Source: Osedax fenrisi (lineage: Eukaryota > Annelida > Polychaeta > Sabellida > Siboglinidae). Taken from it: 64,000 nt of DNA. The translations under genes and the position numbers were made by a program. The stretch lies in NCBI GenBank assembly GCA_964019155.1, contig OZ025241.1, positions 88,823,728 to 88,887,727 of the forward strand, given 5' to 3'. The notes under the pieces are model-generated. The model ran no database searches. It worked only from the letters and a program-made list of their open reading frames with translations, and was not told where the DNA came from. Of the stretch, positions 38,847 through 53,125 are shown in pieces. How positions within the stretch are numbered: position 1 is the stretch's first letter; the number at the start of each line of letters is the position of its first letter.

Positions 38847-41800
38847 TATAGAGGGTATCTTTAGTCAAGATTCCATACCATATGTATATCTAAAGCGTAT
38901 ATTATTAATAATACAATAGTAGTATCGATATTATAATACTGATATAATTAGATAAAATATAATAGTGATAATGTTGATAGTATAATGTTGATATACAAGC
39001 GATTCAGATATTGTAATAGTGACCCCGTAATGCTCATGCGCACGCCTAAGGAATACAGCCCCCTGTATTGCCCCCACCTACGCCTCACATACTGTACACA
39101 ACCCCTCCCTAATAACCCCTCCCCTCCCCTAACCCCAGTTCTACACGAGGCTATCAGCACGGGTAAGCCAGACCTCGTACACATGTGTCTGACGCACTAC
39201 AAGAGAGGGGCACATTCCGAACAGAAACGTATAGACGTTCCGGCACTGTTGGAGAAGCTACGCCAGGTTCTGTATACATATCTATTTATACTTACTTACT
39301 TAGTTACTTAGTCCCGTGACGTCGCCATCGTAGGGGGAACACATGATAATGAATAGCACAACTTTCTCCATTTCGAACGATCTTTTGCAATATCTAAAAG
39401 TTGCCTAAGAGAAAGATGGGAAAATTCGAATATATCATTCATCCAATTTCTTTTAGGTCTTCCTCTTTTCCTCTCACCTTCGACATATCCATGAAGAATA
39501 GTATTAGCTAACGAATCGTGACGAGTTATATGTCCGAATTTGGTCATTTTTCTTCTCATGATAATATCCAGAAGTGGTACATATGGGCCGACTTTTTTAT
39601 TAATTTCATTGCTTACAAATATATTAGTTTTTCTTTGTTTATAGCTAATATTTAAAAGTCGTCTGTGTGCTTTTGATTCGAAACTACGTATCTTCTTTTT
39701 AGATTCTTCTAGTAAGGTCCAGCTTTCGCATCCGTACAACGATGTTGAAATAACTAGAGAGATGTAGAGTCTGTATTTAAGTTTGAAATCAATTTCTCCA
39801 CTACGCCAGATCTTCTCCAATTTCACAAGGGCTGTAACTGCTGTCGCTAGTCTTATTTGGATTTCTTTCTTTGAATTTCCGGTGTCGGTTAGCATTGCTC
39901 CCAGATATTTGAAATTTTGAACATTTTCAAGTTGTTTGCCGTACATAGTGATCACAGGTGGTGTTGAATGATCTCCATTTACAAGAATTTTACTTTTTTC
40001 ATGGTTAATTTCCATACCGTATGATGTCGAAGCTTTTTCTAGAGAATCTGTGAGGGATTGCAACTCACTTTCTGAACCAGCGATGAGATCTATATCATCA
40101 GCGAATCTTAAGTTGTTGATTTTTCTTCCTCCTATTGCTATACTTGACGATTGATCTACTAGAGAGTCTTGCATTATTTTTTCTAGAAATATATTGAATA
40201 GAACTGGCGATAGTAAGCAGCCTTGTCTAACTCCTACTGTCGTATCGAACTTAGTTCCTATCTGGTTGTTCAATAGTACTGCGCTTTTTGCTGATTCGTA
40301 GAGTGACTTTATGATTTTTACCAAGTCGTTGCCTATCCCAAATTCAGACATCACATTCCACAAACCATCATGCCATACTCTATCGAAGGCTTTCTTGAAA
40401 TCGATGAAATTGTGGTAGACTTGTCGTTGATGATCCATATGTTTTTCCATTAATATTCTGCAATTCAAAATTTGTTCTGTTGTACTGCGATCCTTTCTAA
40501 AACCTGCTTGTTCATCAGCCAGAATATCTTCTGCTTGTGGTGTTAAGCGATTCAGTATGATCCGTAATAAAATTTTGCTCGTGTGACTGATCAGACTTAT
40601 AGTACGATAGTTTGAACATTTTTTGAGATCGCCTTTCTTTGGAATAGGTATAATTAAAGAAGTCGTCCATGCTTCAGGCCATTGGTTTGTAGACCAGATT
40701 TTCTGACATAGCTTGGTAAGTATATCGTATAGTGCCTCACCTCCTCCTTTAATAAGTTCACCTGGCACATTATCAATACCTGGTGACTTACCATTTTTCA
40801 AGGTTCTTATGGCATTGATTACTTCTTCTTTTAATATGGGTAATGGTTGTTCTTCATTTTCTTCTCGAGTATTATGTAACTTAGATTGATCAGTTTTAAT
40901 TGGGTAGTTATATAAATCTCTGCAATATTCCGTCCATCTTTCTAATCTTGCACTATCATCTTCTATTGGTACTCCGTTAGCATCTTCAATATTTGACATT
41001 TTCCTGTCTATAGAGTTAGTGATTGCTTTTATCGTGTTATACGCTCTCTTGCTATGAACACCTCTTTTTAGGTCGTGGTCAATTGAATTACATTGGGATT
41101 TAAGCCAATCTTCTTTTTTCTCTTTCATACTTCTTCTAATAAGGTTGTGGACTCGTTTATATTCTTCTGCATGTTCAGTACTCTGATGTTTGGTTGATTT
41201 TAGACTTCTTCTTTTATCACATAGCGTTAAAATCTCATCAGTTATCCAAGGTTGCTTTTTTATTCTGTATTTTCCTAGAACATTTTCTGCTGTACTTGTT
41301 AATGACTGTGAAATTTGCGTATATGCATTGTCAGTTGATATTTCATTAATATTGATGTCTGATAGCTTCGATTTCAAATCTTCTTTGTACTGTAGGCTTA
41401 TAGTTGCATTATTCAATTTTTCTAGATCATATCGTATTCTATTGCTTTTCTTCATTTTTTGTGATCGTAGTTTCAGTCTCATGTTACAGAGAACAAGGTC
41501 GTGGTCACTGTTTATTACAGCTCCAGGGTATGTTCTAGTTGAGGACATGTGTATACTTGATTTGAATCTCAATGGTGCTAGAATATAATCAATTTGGTTA
41601 TGGGTACGACCATTTGGCGAGTGCCACGTAGCTTTTCTTGAATCTTTTTGCGGGTGAAGTGTGTTAGAAAGTGTAAAATTATGTTTGGTAGCAAATTCGA
41701 GAAGTCTGATGCCTCTTGGGTTTGTTTTCCCGAGCGCAAATTTTCCTACAGCATTACTCCAATCTTTATTTGCATCACCTACTATTGCGTTCCAATCACC

Positions 41801-43812
41801 TTGTATAATCAGTAAGTCTTTTTTATGTACCGCTGCCATTGTTTGTTCTATATCTTCATAAAAAACTTCGAAATCTTCGTCATTATAATCGCTTGTAGGA
41901 GCATAAATCTGAATGATAGTCATATTTACTGGCTGTGAAGCTTATCTTATTTATAGCATATCTTAATAGTAAACAACTAGTATTCTGTATATAATAGTGT
42001 ACTAAATATAATTAAATATATATTTCATTCAAAAGGCCTTCAAATTAATGTGTACATCTATTCTATTGTTATCACCATATAATTTATATATATATATATA
42101 TATATCAGGCATGTTTAAAATACCTTTATCTATATGTATAAATACAAACATACAAATAAGAACACAACAACATATGAATACAGGTAATCTGGAATCAATA
42201 ACAAAGTGCTTTAGAGCGAATTTATGTCTTTACGACTTATGGACTTTATTTTTAATAGTTAAATAACATTATTTATAGTAATACAATTACAATAAACATG
42301 TATAGGTAGATATATTATTAGTATTTATCAATATACTAACTATAATATCAATTTGTGATTGATTACATCAGTAAATATGAATAGTAATCTGTTATGACTC
42401 GCAAAGTAATTTGGTATGACTTAATACTATTTATAGTAATAATAGTATTAATAAAAATGTATAATTAATCACATTATGTAACAGCCTATGTAACCTTTTC
42501 TATGTAACCTATATTGTTATTATTATTATATTATATTACATTATTATGTTATGATTTTAATATAATCATTGAAATCAGTAATTTGAAATCATGTGTTGTA
42601 TTGATTTTTATATCAAATTCAAATATGTACTCCTAGACCATAATGTAATACAATACAATCATGCCAGCTTGAATAAAAGTTTCAAATATATACATATATA
42701 GACTTCCCATCCCGTATAAGTTGTTAGATATTTATATATATATCTGCTATTACTGATATTATGCACTAAGTACAAATATAATACATCACAATATAATACG
42801 TGATGTATCACTAATAGTGATTCTCCATACATATGTTTATTAATAATATTATTACTATAAATAGTGATATTTAACTATTATTTAACTATTATATAAAGTC
42901 ATCCAAATGAATGCGAAGTTATCACATATTACTTAGCTTATCATCTCATATCAAATAATAACGTTGATATGTTCATATTCTATTATTCCTATTTAATCAT
43001 TTAAAATGTTGTAAATATCATTATATGGATATATATACTTTTCTCTTTATGCCAAATTACCTCAACTAAGATTACTTATACACAAAAAATACTTCATTTT
43101 ATTTTAATTTTTTCGATCAATATTTGTTATAAAATAAATTATTATTAATATTATTATTATTAATAAAAACCTTAAATATTTATAAAATTATATAAAATAT
43201 AAATGCTAAATAACTACATTTTTTACATTCATAAATTTACCTACAAATTTACCCTAGAATTACTTTATAAAATGATTGTTTTATATAATTAATAAATAAA
43301 TACATTTTTATAGTATATTTGATCAAATACATCAATCAAATATAAATACATCCTTAATTAATCATTTGAATAAAAATACATCAAATCAATATATTTAAAT
43401 ATAAATACAAATACATATTTGACCCAATTTCTTGATATTTATAAATAATATTTATTAAATATCTATGTTAATAATCATGTACATTTATTTGACTTCACAT
43501 TTAAACAGACACCAGACTTTTACGTGGAAATGAAATGGGAATTCACGAGTTGGGGTTTGTATATAGTGTACCACTGTACCACTGTAACACCTAACCACTG
43601 TACCACCTGACTAATGTACCACCTGACCACTGTACCACCTGACCACTGTACCACCTGACCACTGTACCACCTGACCACTGTACCACCTGACCACTATACC
43701 ACCTGACCACTATATAACCTGATCACTGTCTCATACATGCCTATATCAGTGCCCTTCTTATTAATGATTACACATTGTTATTAATAAATTAGTTAACTCC
43801 TTCATAATACTT

Positions 43813-43875
<63 letters not shown>

Positions 43876-44300
43876 GAGGTATACATCAATACATTTACAA
43901 CGAGTGGTTTACATATGATGATTCACCAGCAACCTCTACCTATAATTCAGTGTACCACTTATATAACTATATAGCCTACCTTAACGTTATGAATCACCCA
44001 CTCTCATGGGTTCTAATCCTACTAAATAGCTAGCACATGTGTCTGATCCTAGTATCTCAGATAAGTAGAGATACTATCACATATTAACATGGACACAACG
44101 ATATGCTAGTCTTATTTAAGCATTTCATGAGCAATTTGAATATTTGTATATATAAATATAAATTTATAAATATTTATTTTATATAAACAAAAAAGAACTT
44201 CTAATAAATAATAATCATTATTATTATTATAATTCAGGCTTATCCTATAAACTCTTTCTCTCTATCACCTTATTATTAAGTGGTATCTCCCACACACACA

Positions 44301-44341
<41 letters not shown>

Positions 44342-45625
44342 CAATGAAGCACTATCATATCACACCTCCATAGTTATTAATCATGCCACCATTGTTGTAG
44401 TGCCGTTAATGTCAAGGATGTGTCCTAATGATACCTACAAGATCTGGAAAAGAGGTAAGCATCTCTTTGTTATCTGTATCTGTACCTTCCCCCTATTCAT
44501 CTTCGTATAGTTAATACACTATATATATATATACCTCTAACCTTATGTTAGGCTGCAGTTATTTTCATGACGCTGAAGTAATGGCTTATCCAATAAGATC
44601 TAATCATATGCTTTATATACACTAATCTGATTGGATGAGCCATTCTCCCTGTATCGTTAACCCCATGGCCTTTAGCTGATGGAAAAACACTTGCTAATAT
44701 ACCGCACTATTTGCGAATAATAATTGTGATTTTTATAATTCAATCACGTTAGCGCGATACTTGCGAATGTGGCTTTAGCTCGACGTTAATTTATCAGTGA
44801 TATTCCATTAAATTAATGATACAAATTGCGCCGACGATCCTCATTTAGTTCTATTATCATTGATACACCGCACCCCCACCACCAGGTGCCAACGTTAGAG
44901 TTGATACCACTCTACTGGGCTTCGAAGGAATGAACTGGATCAGGGGTAACAGAAGCTATCTGTTCAAGACCAGAGGTTTATATACACAACCGTTGATGTC
45001 TCACGTGTCTGTATGTATATTGTTGTAGGCTATTCCGTGTATACATTAGTATAGTATACTATACATTAGTATAGTATACTATAGTTTACTATAGTAAAGT
45101 AAATAGTTACTTAATTTTTAATTATTTATTTAAAAATTAAAATTCCTGTAAACTTTCTCATTATTATATCAAGAACTGGGCATTATCTCGCTATCTTCAA
45201 TTGTAATCTTTCAGTGGTATATTCAAAAGTAAGAGAGAGGTATATTCAATTATATTTCAATAATTTAATCTTTGAATTAAATATTTCAGAGATAATATTT
45301 ATTTGTACTATACAATTGCATTCATATCTTTTAATTTGTATTATATATAAATATGTTATTAAAATATGATTTTATTTATAAATTAGGTTTGAATTGATTG
45401 ATGTTTTTTTATTTAATTTATGTCTTCATTCTAAATAATATAATGTATTTCAAATTATATTATGATTTAAATATAATCATATTGAAATCATTAATTTAAA
45501 AAATAAGTTGTTGCATTGATTTGTATATTAAATTAAAATATGTATCATAGAGATTCGATAAAATCACTCGTGAGTATAGTACAAATTTTATAAAATATAC
45601 ATTAGTAGATATCCTGTCCTTGCTT

Positions 45626-45660
<35 letters not shown>

Positions 45661-46491
45661 CAATTAATGATTTATTTATGTATTAGTAAAGATAAATAAT
45701 TGGTTTTCTTATGACCTCATCAATGCATAGTTTACATATCCTTTATAAACAATGTGTATAAGCATTGCTTGTATGTAGACCTACATTCATAATGAATACC
45801 ATTAATTAGTTTAGTTAGATAGAGTTCATTTATTATCATTATTATAATGTGTAGTTTCTGTTATCAATATTGTACAAATATATACATCATACTATTAATG
45901 TGTATGTAAATACAATGATAAATACATATAATTTATAATTTATAAAATATATTTATTATAATTAGCATACATATGTATTACTATTACCTGCTATTTTGCA
46001 TGCACGAATAGTATAAGTAATAAATCATTTTAATGAACACTTGTTAAATATTAATTTGAGATTGTTTCTATAATTAGATATAGAAAAAACTGATGGATAG
46101 ATATTATTCAATAGGTGTTATTGTATTTATTATTTGTATACATATTATTATAATATTATAATATTTATATACAGATATATACGTCAATATATGTATCTAT
46201 TACCTATTCTCTATATATTATCAAATATAATAATAGCACACATTTTAATATTATTTTTTTTAATTGTTTCTTTGTAAAACATATTAATGGGGTAGGACTT
46301 TAAAATGTTCATAAAAAAATAAATAAATAAAAATATGTATAATAAAAATTACTTATATATATTACTTATAATATATCAGTCCATGTTGAAAGTATATTCA
46401 GATATGATATATCACCAAATAAAAACTATATTTGATAACACTTAGAATTCAAAATAATTATATAAGTTATATATACATATAAATATATATA

Positions 46492-46535
<44 letters not shown>

Positions 46536-48143
46536 TTATATGTTTATGTACATATATAACTATATATACTAGTATAAATTTGTATATATAATTTGTTATT
46601 ATTTTTTATAATTAATTCATATTAAAATATTTCATTAAACTTTAAACATGATTTTCTCAGAATTTGATGTTGCCTAATATTATTATACCCAAAACATATG
46701 TATCTGAATATATTACATATTTTTAGTATAAATATATATAGATAACTTTCATGTTTACATTTTTAAAATTGTAATTTTATATATTTATATTCTAATTAAA
46801 ATGTTAAAATAATATAAAATTTATTTGCCTACTTTTTATTTCAAACTTAAAAAAAAACACACATACAAATTTGACTTTATAGAGAAAATATTTAACTAAG
46901 AGAAACGAAAAATTTAATTCAAACCACCTAATATACACATAATGTTAGAGTGTTTTATAAATGTGTATTGTTCCCTTATCTCTTACATATACATTGTACA
47001 ATGTAAGATACATGATATGTAAGAAACAATGTACATTCATTAAGATAACCATCCCTCTCCATGTATGTATGCTTATATTATTATATTTAGTAATTAAACC
47101 GATAGCCTATTACTAATGTAGATTTCATCAACATATTAACATTGACTACAGATAACACTTCAATTGCATCCGTAATGGAATTAGACCACGACTTGAACCA
47201 GGTAAGCCCCACCCTACCCGCACCCCTCCTACCCCACCTTTATATCTCAATAGACACCATGTGTACCATTAGTTATTACTATAGATCACTAAGACTTATC
47301 TCAACGATGTAGGAATATATAATAGTCTTATAATAGACTTTCATTTAGATTATAATTAGATAAAACTATGTAGTGATGTAGTAATATATATATATTAGTA
47401 TTATAAATAATATTATATAATTTCAATACGATAGTTTATAAGGTCGCGCGTGAACGACTACAAACTGATGTTACGCGACACACGTGTTTGTTTACTACAT
47501 CCCCCATCACCATAGTAACCCCCCCCTCCGACCAGGTTCACATGAAACACTTTGACGTGATGACCCCAGAGAATACAGCCCACCCGGTACGTTCCGTCGA
47601 TGACTTTGCCGTGTCTAAGAAGCTCGAGATGCCCATAGCCAACACCTATCTGGACACCGAAAAGATTGCCTTCCAGAGGTCAGTGGTCCCCAGATCAGCT
47701 TTCTCTTCTGTCTCTATATAGAGAAGTAAGGATACGTCCTTCCTTCTCGATCACAGTAGCAATATCCTGCCACGTATTTCCTTTCTCGACGCCATTTTCA
47801 TAGAATCTATAGCGTATCCTATTTCTACAATGTTTTCAATAAACATATATCCATATCATTATCATCTCTCATACAGTTTAATACCTCCCTCCTACCTATG
47901 AATATTAACTAAACAATGAGAATACCACAACACTAGCTGCTGTGTGTATATGAAATGTCCATGTCAATAGTAGTACACAATACTGATGATTTAGTAGGTC
48001 ACCTATTGTATCATGCATTGAAGACAATAGCTATAACTTCACAATAGAATAGGCCACATCAACATTACCATAGGTCCTATCTCTATCTCTAGGCTGCTTT
48101 ATACAATGCAGTAGCACATTACATACATAGCTATCGCTTCACT

Positions 48144-48206
<63 letters not shown>

Positions 48207-51200
48207 GCTGGGTCGATCGAGTTGTTCGAGTATGCCGTTCATTCTTTTCCAAACATCCCCCCTTCTCTCATTTCATTTGTCATATCGCCAATATTAAGGT
48301 GCACATCGTCTTTCAACTGGTCTAAAAAGGGTGTTGTGAGGGCGCCCTACCTTCGTTCTACCCTCACTTAACTATAGTATACACTGTATTATAAGTCTAT
48401 ATCTCTATAGTCAGCCCCAGATACAATACACCAATAGTATATTAACATTAGCATCAGTAACCCCCCCCCCCCCCCATCACACCCATAGGGATAAGTCAGG
48501 GGTGTGGGGCTTCAGACAAGACAAGACGGAGACTGTGAATAACTACGAAGCCAAGGTCATTACTTGGTTATCACATGCAACTGTTAGATGTCATTGTGAT
48601 GTCGTCATTAGCTCGAGTTTGTTTGTTTATAATCGTATAATAAATGTAAATAAAATATTAGGTATATGTTTACTTCTAAAGGGCTTCAAATAATACATAC
48701 AATTTTTCGAAGCAAAGATATAACACTCCCTATATATGCAACGTAATTAATAACTAATACATACCGCTGCTAGCAGTAGTATCCAATCACTGAAATAGAT
48801 TTAGGTGCGGAGCGGTTTCCCTACAACAATGTTTTCATTGCTCTATTAAATTACATGCATTATATAAATTAGCTTTTACTCGCCACATAGATATTTTTAG
48901 CATTTTAAACCAACACGTCCTATCGCTTTATTATATATTGGTAATGAACACTTAGTTTATATCATATAAATAATAATTTAAAACATATTATTTTACATTT
49001 AAAAAATGTTTAGTTTGATACGAATTATACATTCTAAACAATACATAGTTACTAAAATTAACCCGCTATAGGTGGCGCTGTAGGTTTTTTTTATACAAAA
49101 TTGAATTACATGATTTAGTGTGTGTTATATCTTTCCTTGGCACAAATATTTACTATTATAGTCTCCCAGGAATGTAATAAGATATCCAATATATATATAG
49201 ATGTCACATCCAATATTTATCTTTATAACTATTTAGATTAAGTGCTATTCGGTGAATAGTTATCCTAAATAGTTCGCGCTCCACTCACCAGGTTTTCAAT
49301 GCAATGAACGTAGAACTAATAACCAGAACCAGGACCGAACATCTCAGTGAACTCGATAAGAAACGTTACCATGAAAATAAAGAGGAAGCGAGTACAGGTT
49401 TGTGTTTGCGCCACCTGGGGAATAGTCTCAGTACTAACAATGGCTCCACCTGGGGAATAGTATCAGTACTAACAATGGCGCCACCTGGGGAATAGTCTCA
49501 GTACTAACAATGGCGCCACCTGGGCAATAGTCTCAGTACTAACAATGGCGCCACCTGGGGAATAGTCTCAGTACTAACAATGGCGCCACCTGGGGAATAG
49601 TATCAGTACTAACAATGGCGCCACCTGGGGAATAGTCTCAGTACTAACAATGGCGCCACCTGGGGAATAGTATCAGTACTAACAATGGCGCCACCTGGGC
49701 AATAGTCTCAGTACTAACACTGCTGTCCACCAATAATTGTAGGTTCGATCATATCTTTGTTATAGCCGTATATAGACTTATTATATATTGAGAAATATAC
49801 ATAGGGTTTATCTATTTTAATATAGTAACCATACGAGGTGTGTTCAATCAGAAATGTAGGTACATGTGTAAATAAATTACTCTACTATGTAAACCTATTA
49901 TATCAATATTAGTTTAGTACTGTACATATCAAATCCATTTTGAAAATATATTAGTACATAGAAAATAATAAATATGTATACAAGTTGAAGGCAATAACTA
50001 TAATAATACAAACTGAATACCCAAGACATGTAGCTATCATATCAGCACTGTATTTATCCGTCAATGTTGCCTATATCACTACACCTTACTCTATCCATTA
50101 ACAGACACTGTGTAGTATGATATAGAATGACCTTACTCTATTGTATAGCTATCTATGTTTGACCTTCACAGATTTTTATGTTTAAGCCTAGTACAATGAA
50201 TTGTACATTTATTATAATCTCTATATTATGTTGCCTACCTTATTAATTTATATTTAGATATTCATAGTTGTATACACATCATAAATATATATATATAGAG
50301 AATTTTATTGTATATATTTTACGTTTACCTTTATAAAAATGTTATTGAATCTAGAATTTAATATTAATCTATCTAGTAAATAATGTACAAATTTCATATT
50401 TGAACATCATTAAATATATTTTATAATAAACCACATATTTATATGAAATATCATATGTATATATAAACGCATATTTTATAATGTCAGTAATATACTTCAT
50501 AATACAAATACAGTAGTATACTAATCAGTATGTGATGTATGTGATATATTGGGTGTATATGAATAAAACAAATCGAATACACCCTATAGTTTAATCTATT
50601 AGACGTTGTTGTAGAATATAATAGCAGCTAGAACAACTTCACAATAAGTGTGATTTAAAACACAAGCACTATAAATCTTGACTTTAAAGTGCATGTTGTA
50701 TGCCAGCTATATGTTAATGTAATATATTCAAATTAGATAGATTTATAATTGCATAGTTAAAATTAAATATACATGATTCATGGGTTTTTATATTCTTGCA
50801 TTATACCAAAGATTTTCCAAAGGAAAGATATTGCACTCCCTATCTATCTCTAGTACCTCGAAATGTAAATTTAAAATGAAAAAACAATATTAACACTAGA
50901 TGGCGAAATAGTATATGAAATGTTAAATCATGTGATATTTTTATTTAAATTTCTTGTTTTCTAATTATATACATACATTTAAAATCATTACAATATAATA
51001 CAATACATGTAGTTTTTTTTAATATTAGATTTATAACAATTTATTTATCATTTATTTTATTTGTTTATATTAAATATAACTAATCAGTGTATTCTATTGT
51101 TATATAATTATATTATCATTTTAAAATCATGTAAATACATATTATAATACAATATACATGTATATTGTATATAATTTATTATTTACTATTACAATAAATA

Positions 51201-51364
51201 TAGAAATGTCTTATTATCTGAATAATAACGCTAGATGGCAATATCGAATTATTAGGTGACACAAATATACACAAGTGCAATATCTTTCCTTTGGAAAATC
51301 TTTGATTATACCATAGCCTTTAATTAATGTATTATATAAACTTACTTGTATCTATACATTTCAA

Positions 51365-51395
<31 letters not shown>

Positions 51396-53047
51396 GTTTA
51401 AGTCATATATATTTATACCTTAATTTAATTTGTATTACATATTATTCTGTGACCATTTTTAAAACATAACATAACTACACTTGTTATCATGTTTCTTGAC
51501 TGTCCCCCTACAACTATACCCTCTTACCCCCTACAACTATACCCTCTTACCCCCTAGGCAAGAAGACTCTAGAGACTATCTTAGGAGTAGTGGATAAGGA
51601 GGAGAAGCAATTCTCTCCCAAGAGCCAAGCTGGCCCATCACATACTAAGGTAGCCTTAATAGACTCACAATGCATCAGTATAGCTATACTAGCTATCTCT
51701 GTATACCTTCTTCATTTCATACATTATAATACTATAGTAGATTATATTACTAATACACATTTTTAATTATTTTAAATACCACACATATGAATTTAACTAG
51801 GTATAAATACATTAAACTATATTACAACTATATATTTTAGTTGCATTTTTTCTATTATCATCTATTATCATTGTTAATTAGATATCATCTATTACTTGTA
51901 GTTAAACATCACTTCTAACCACAGCCACGTTATATAACCAATACCATCACCCTTACCCCCCCCCACCCCTCACACACACCCACCACACACAGGAACAAGG
52001 AGGGTTAACATCGGGGGTCAGTATAGAGGAATACTTCAACGCAGCAGTTACACTGGACACTAAACGTAACATAGGGCACCCCATAGAACAGACTACTAAG
52101 ACACGCTCCTTCTCTGGTTCGTATGTCACCCTTACCCCACCCCATAGTGCTTACTTATGTACCCTCGGAGGGGTGTAACTTCCTCTGTTATCCGTGTTGT
52201 CATTATATTTAAATAGTATTAATATGAGGTGAAGAAAATCTACGTTCCTTATTGAAACTTAGTAAAATGAGTATTCAGTTTATATTTACATTGATCGCCT
52301 TACTTGTTATCATATACGAATACATTTAATTTATATTATATTTATTCATAAATAACCTTTTTGTAATTATAGCTAATTTATCTATTCTAATCCTAATTTT
52401 GCAATAAATGACACATATTTTGTATATACTAAATTTTAAATGCTTTAATAAGTTGTTCTGTACATTCTATACAGTTGCTATACAATTCTATTCATTTACT
52501 ATTAGAGGTGGACCTTACAACTATAAATTATGAACACATTATTTTATAAAATTGTCAAATGATTATTTTGATAAATTAGTGAATAACGATATTTTATATC
52601 GTTATTAAAACTAATTAGTAAATTTATAATTAATTTTTACTCAGAATAATTATGTTTCTCTACTGACTTATTTAAAATGTGTTTATATTCTCAGTGTATA
52701 TTTTATTTTTCTAGTGTATATATAATATATAGAGTGTATATAAATAAACAGTTAATAGCCAAATAGGAATATTCTGCTTTTAGTTTTTTTAAATAATGAT
52801 TATATTGATTACATTCTGTCAACATACTATTACTAATATACATTTATATTTATTGACAGGGATAGCATTTATAGATATACATATAATCTGAATATAATAC
52901 CAACAAAATTGGCAATTATCCAACTTGTACTTTCAAATACATTTAGAGTGACATCACCCTCTTTTATCTATTTACATGTAAATATCCACAATGGTGATGT
53001 TGGAAAGATTCACTTACTTTTAATTTATATATTAATACATATCTTTA

Positions 53048-53125
<78 letters not shown>

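Noticed and set aside
49411..49722. CRISPR-like regular array of 35-bp units
   Set aside because: Head-to-tail minisatellite without spacers inside an intron.
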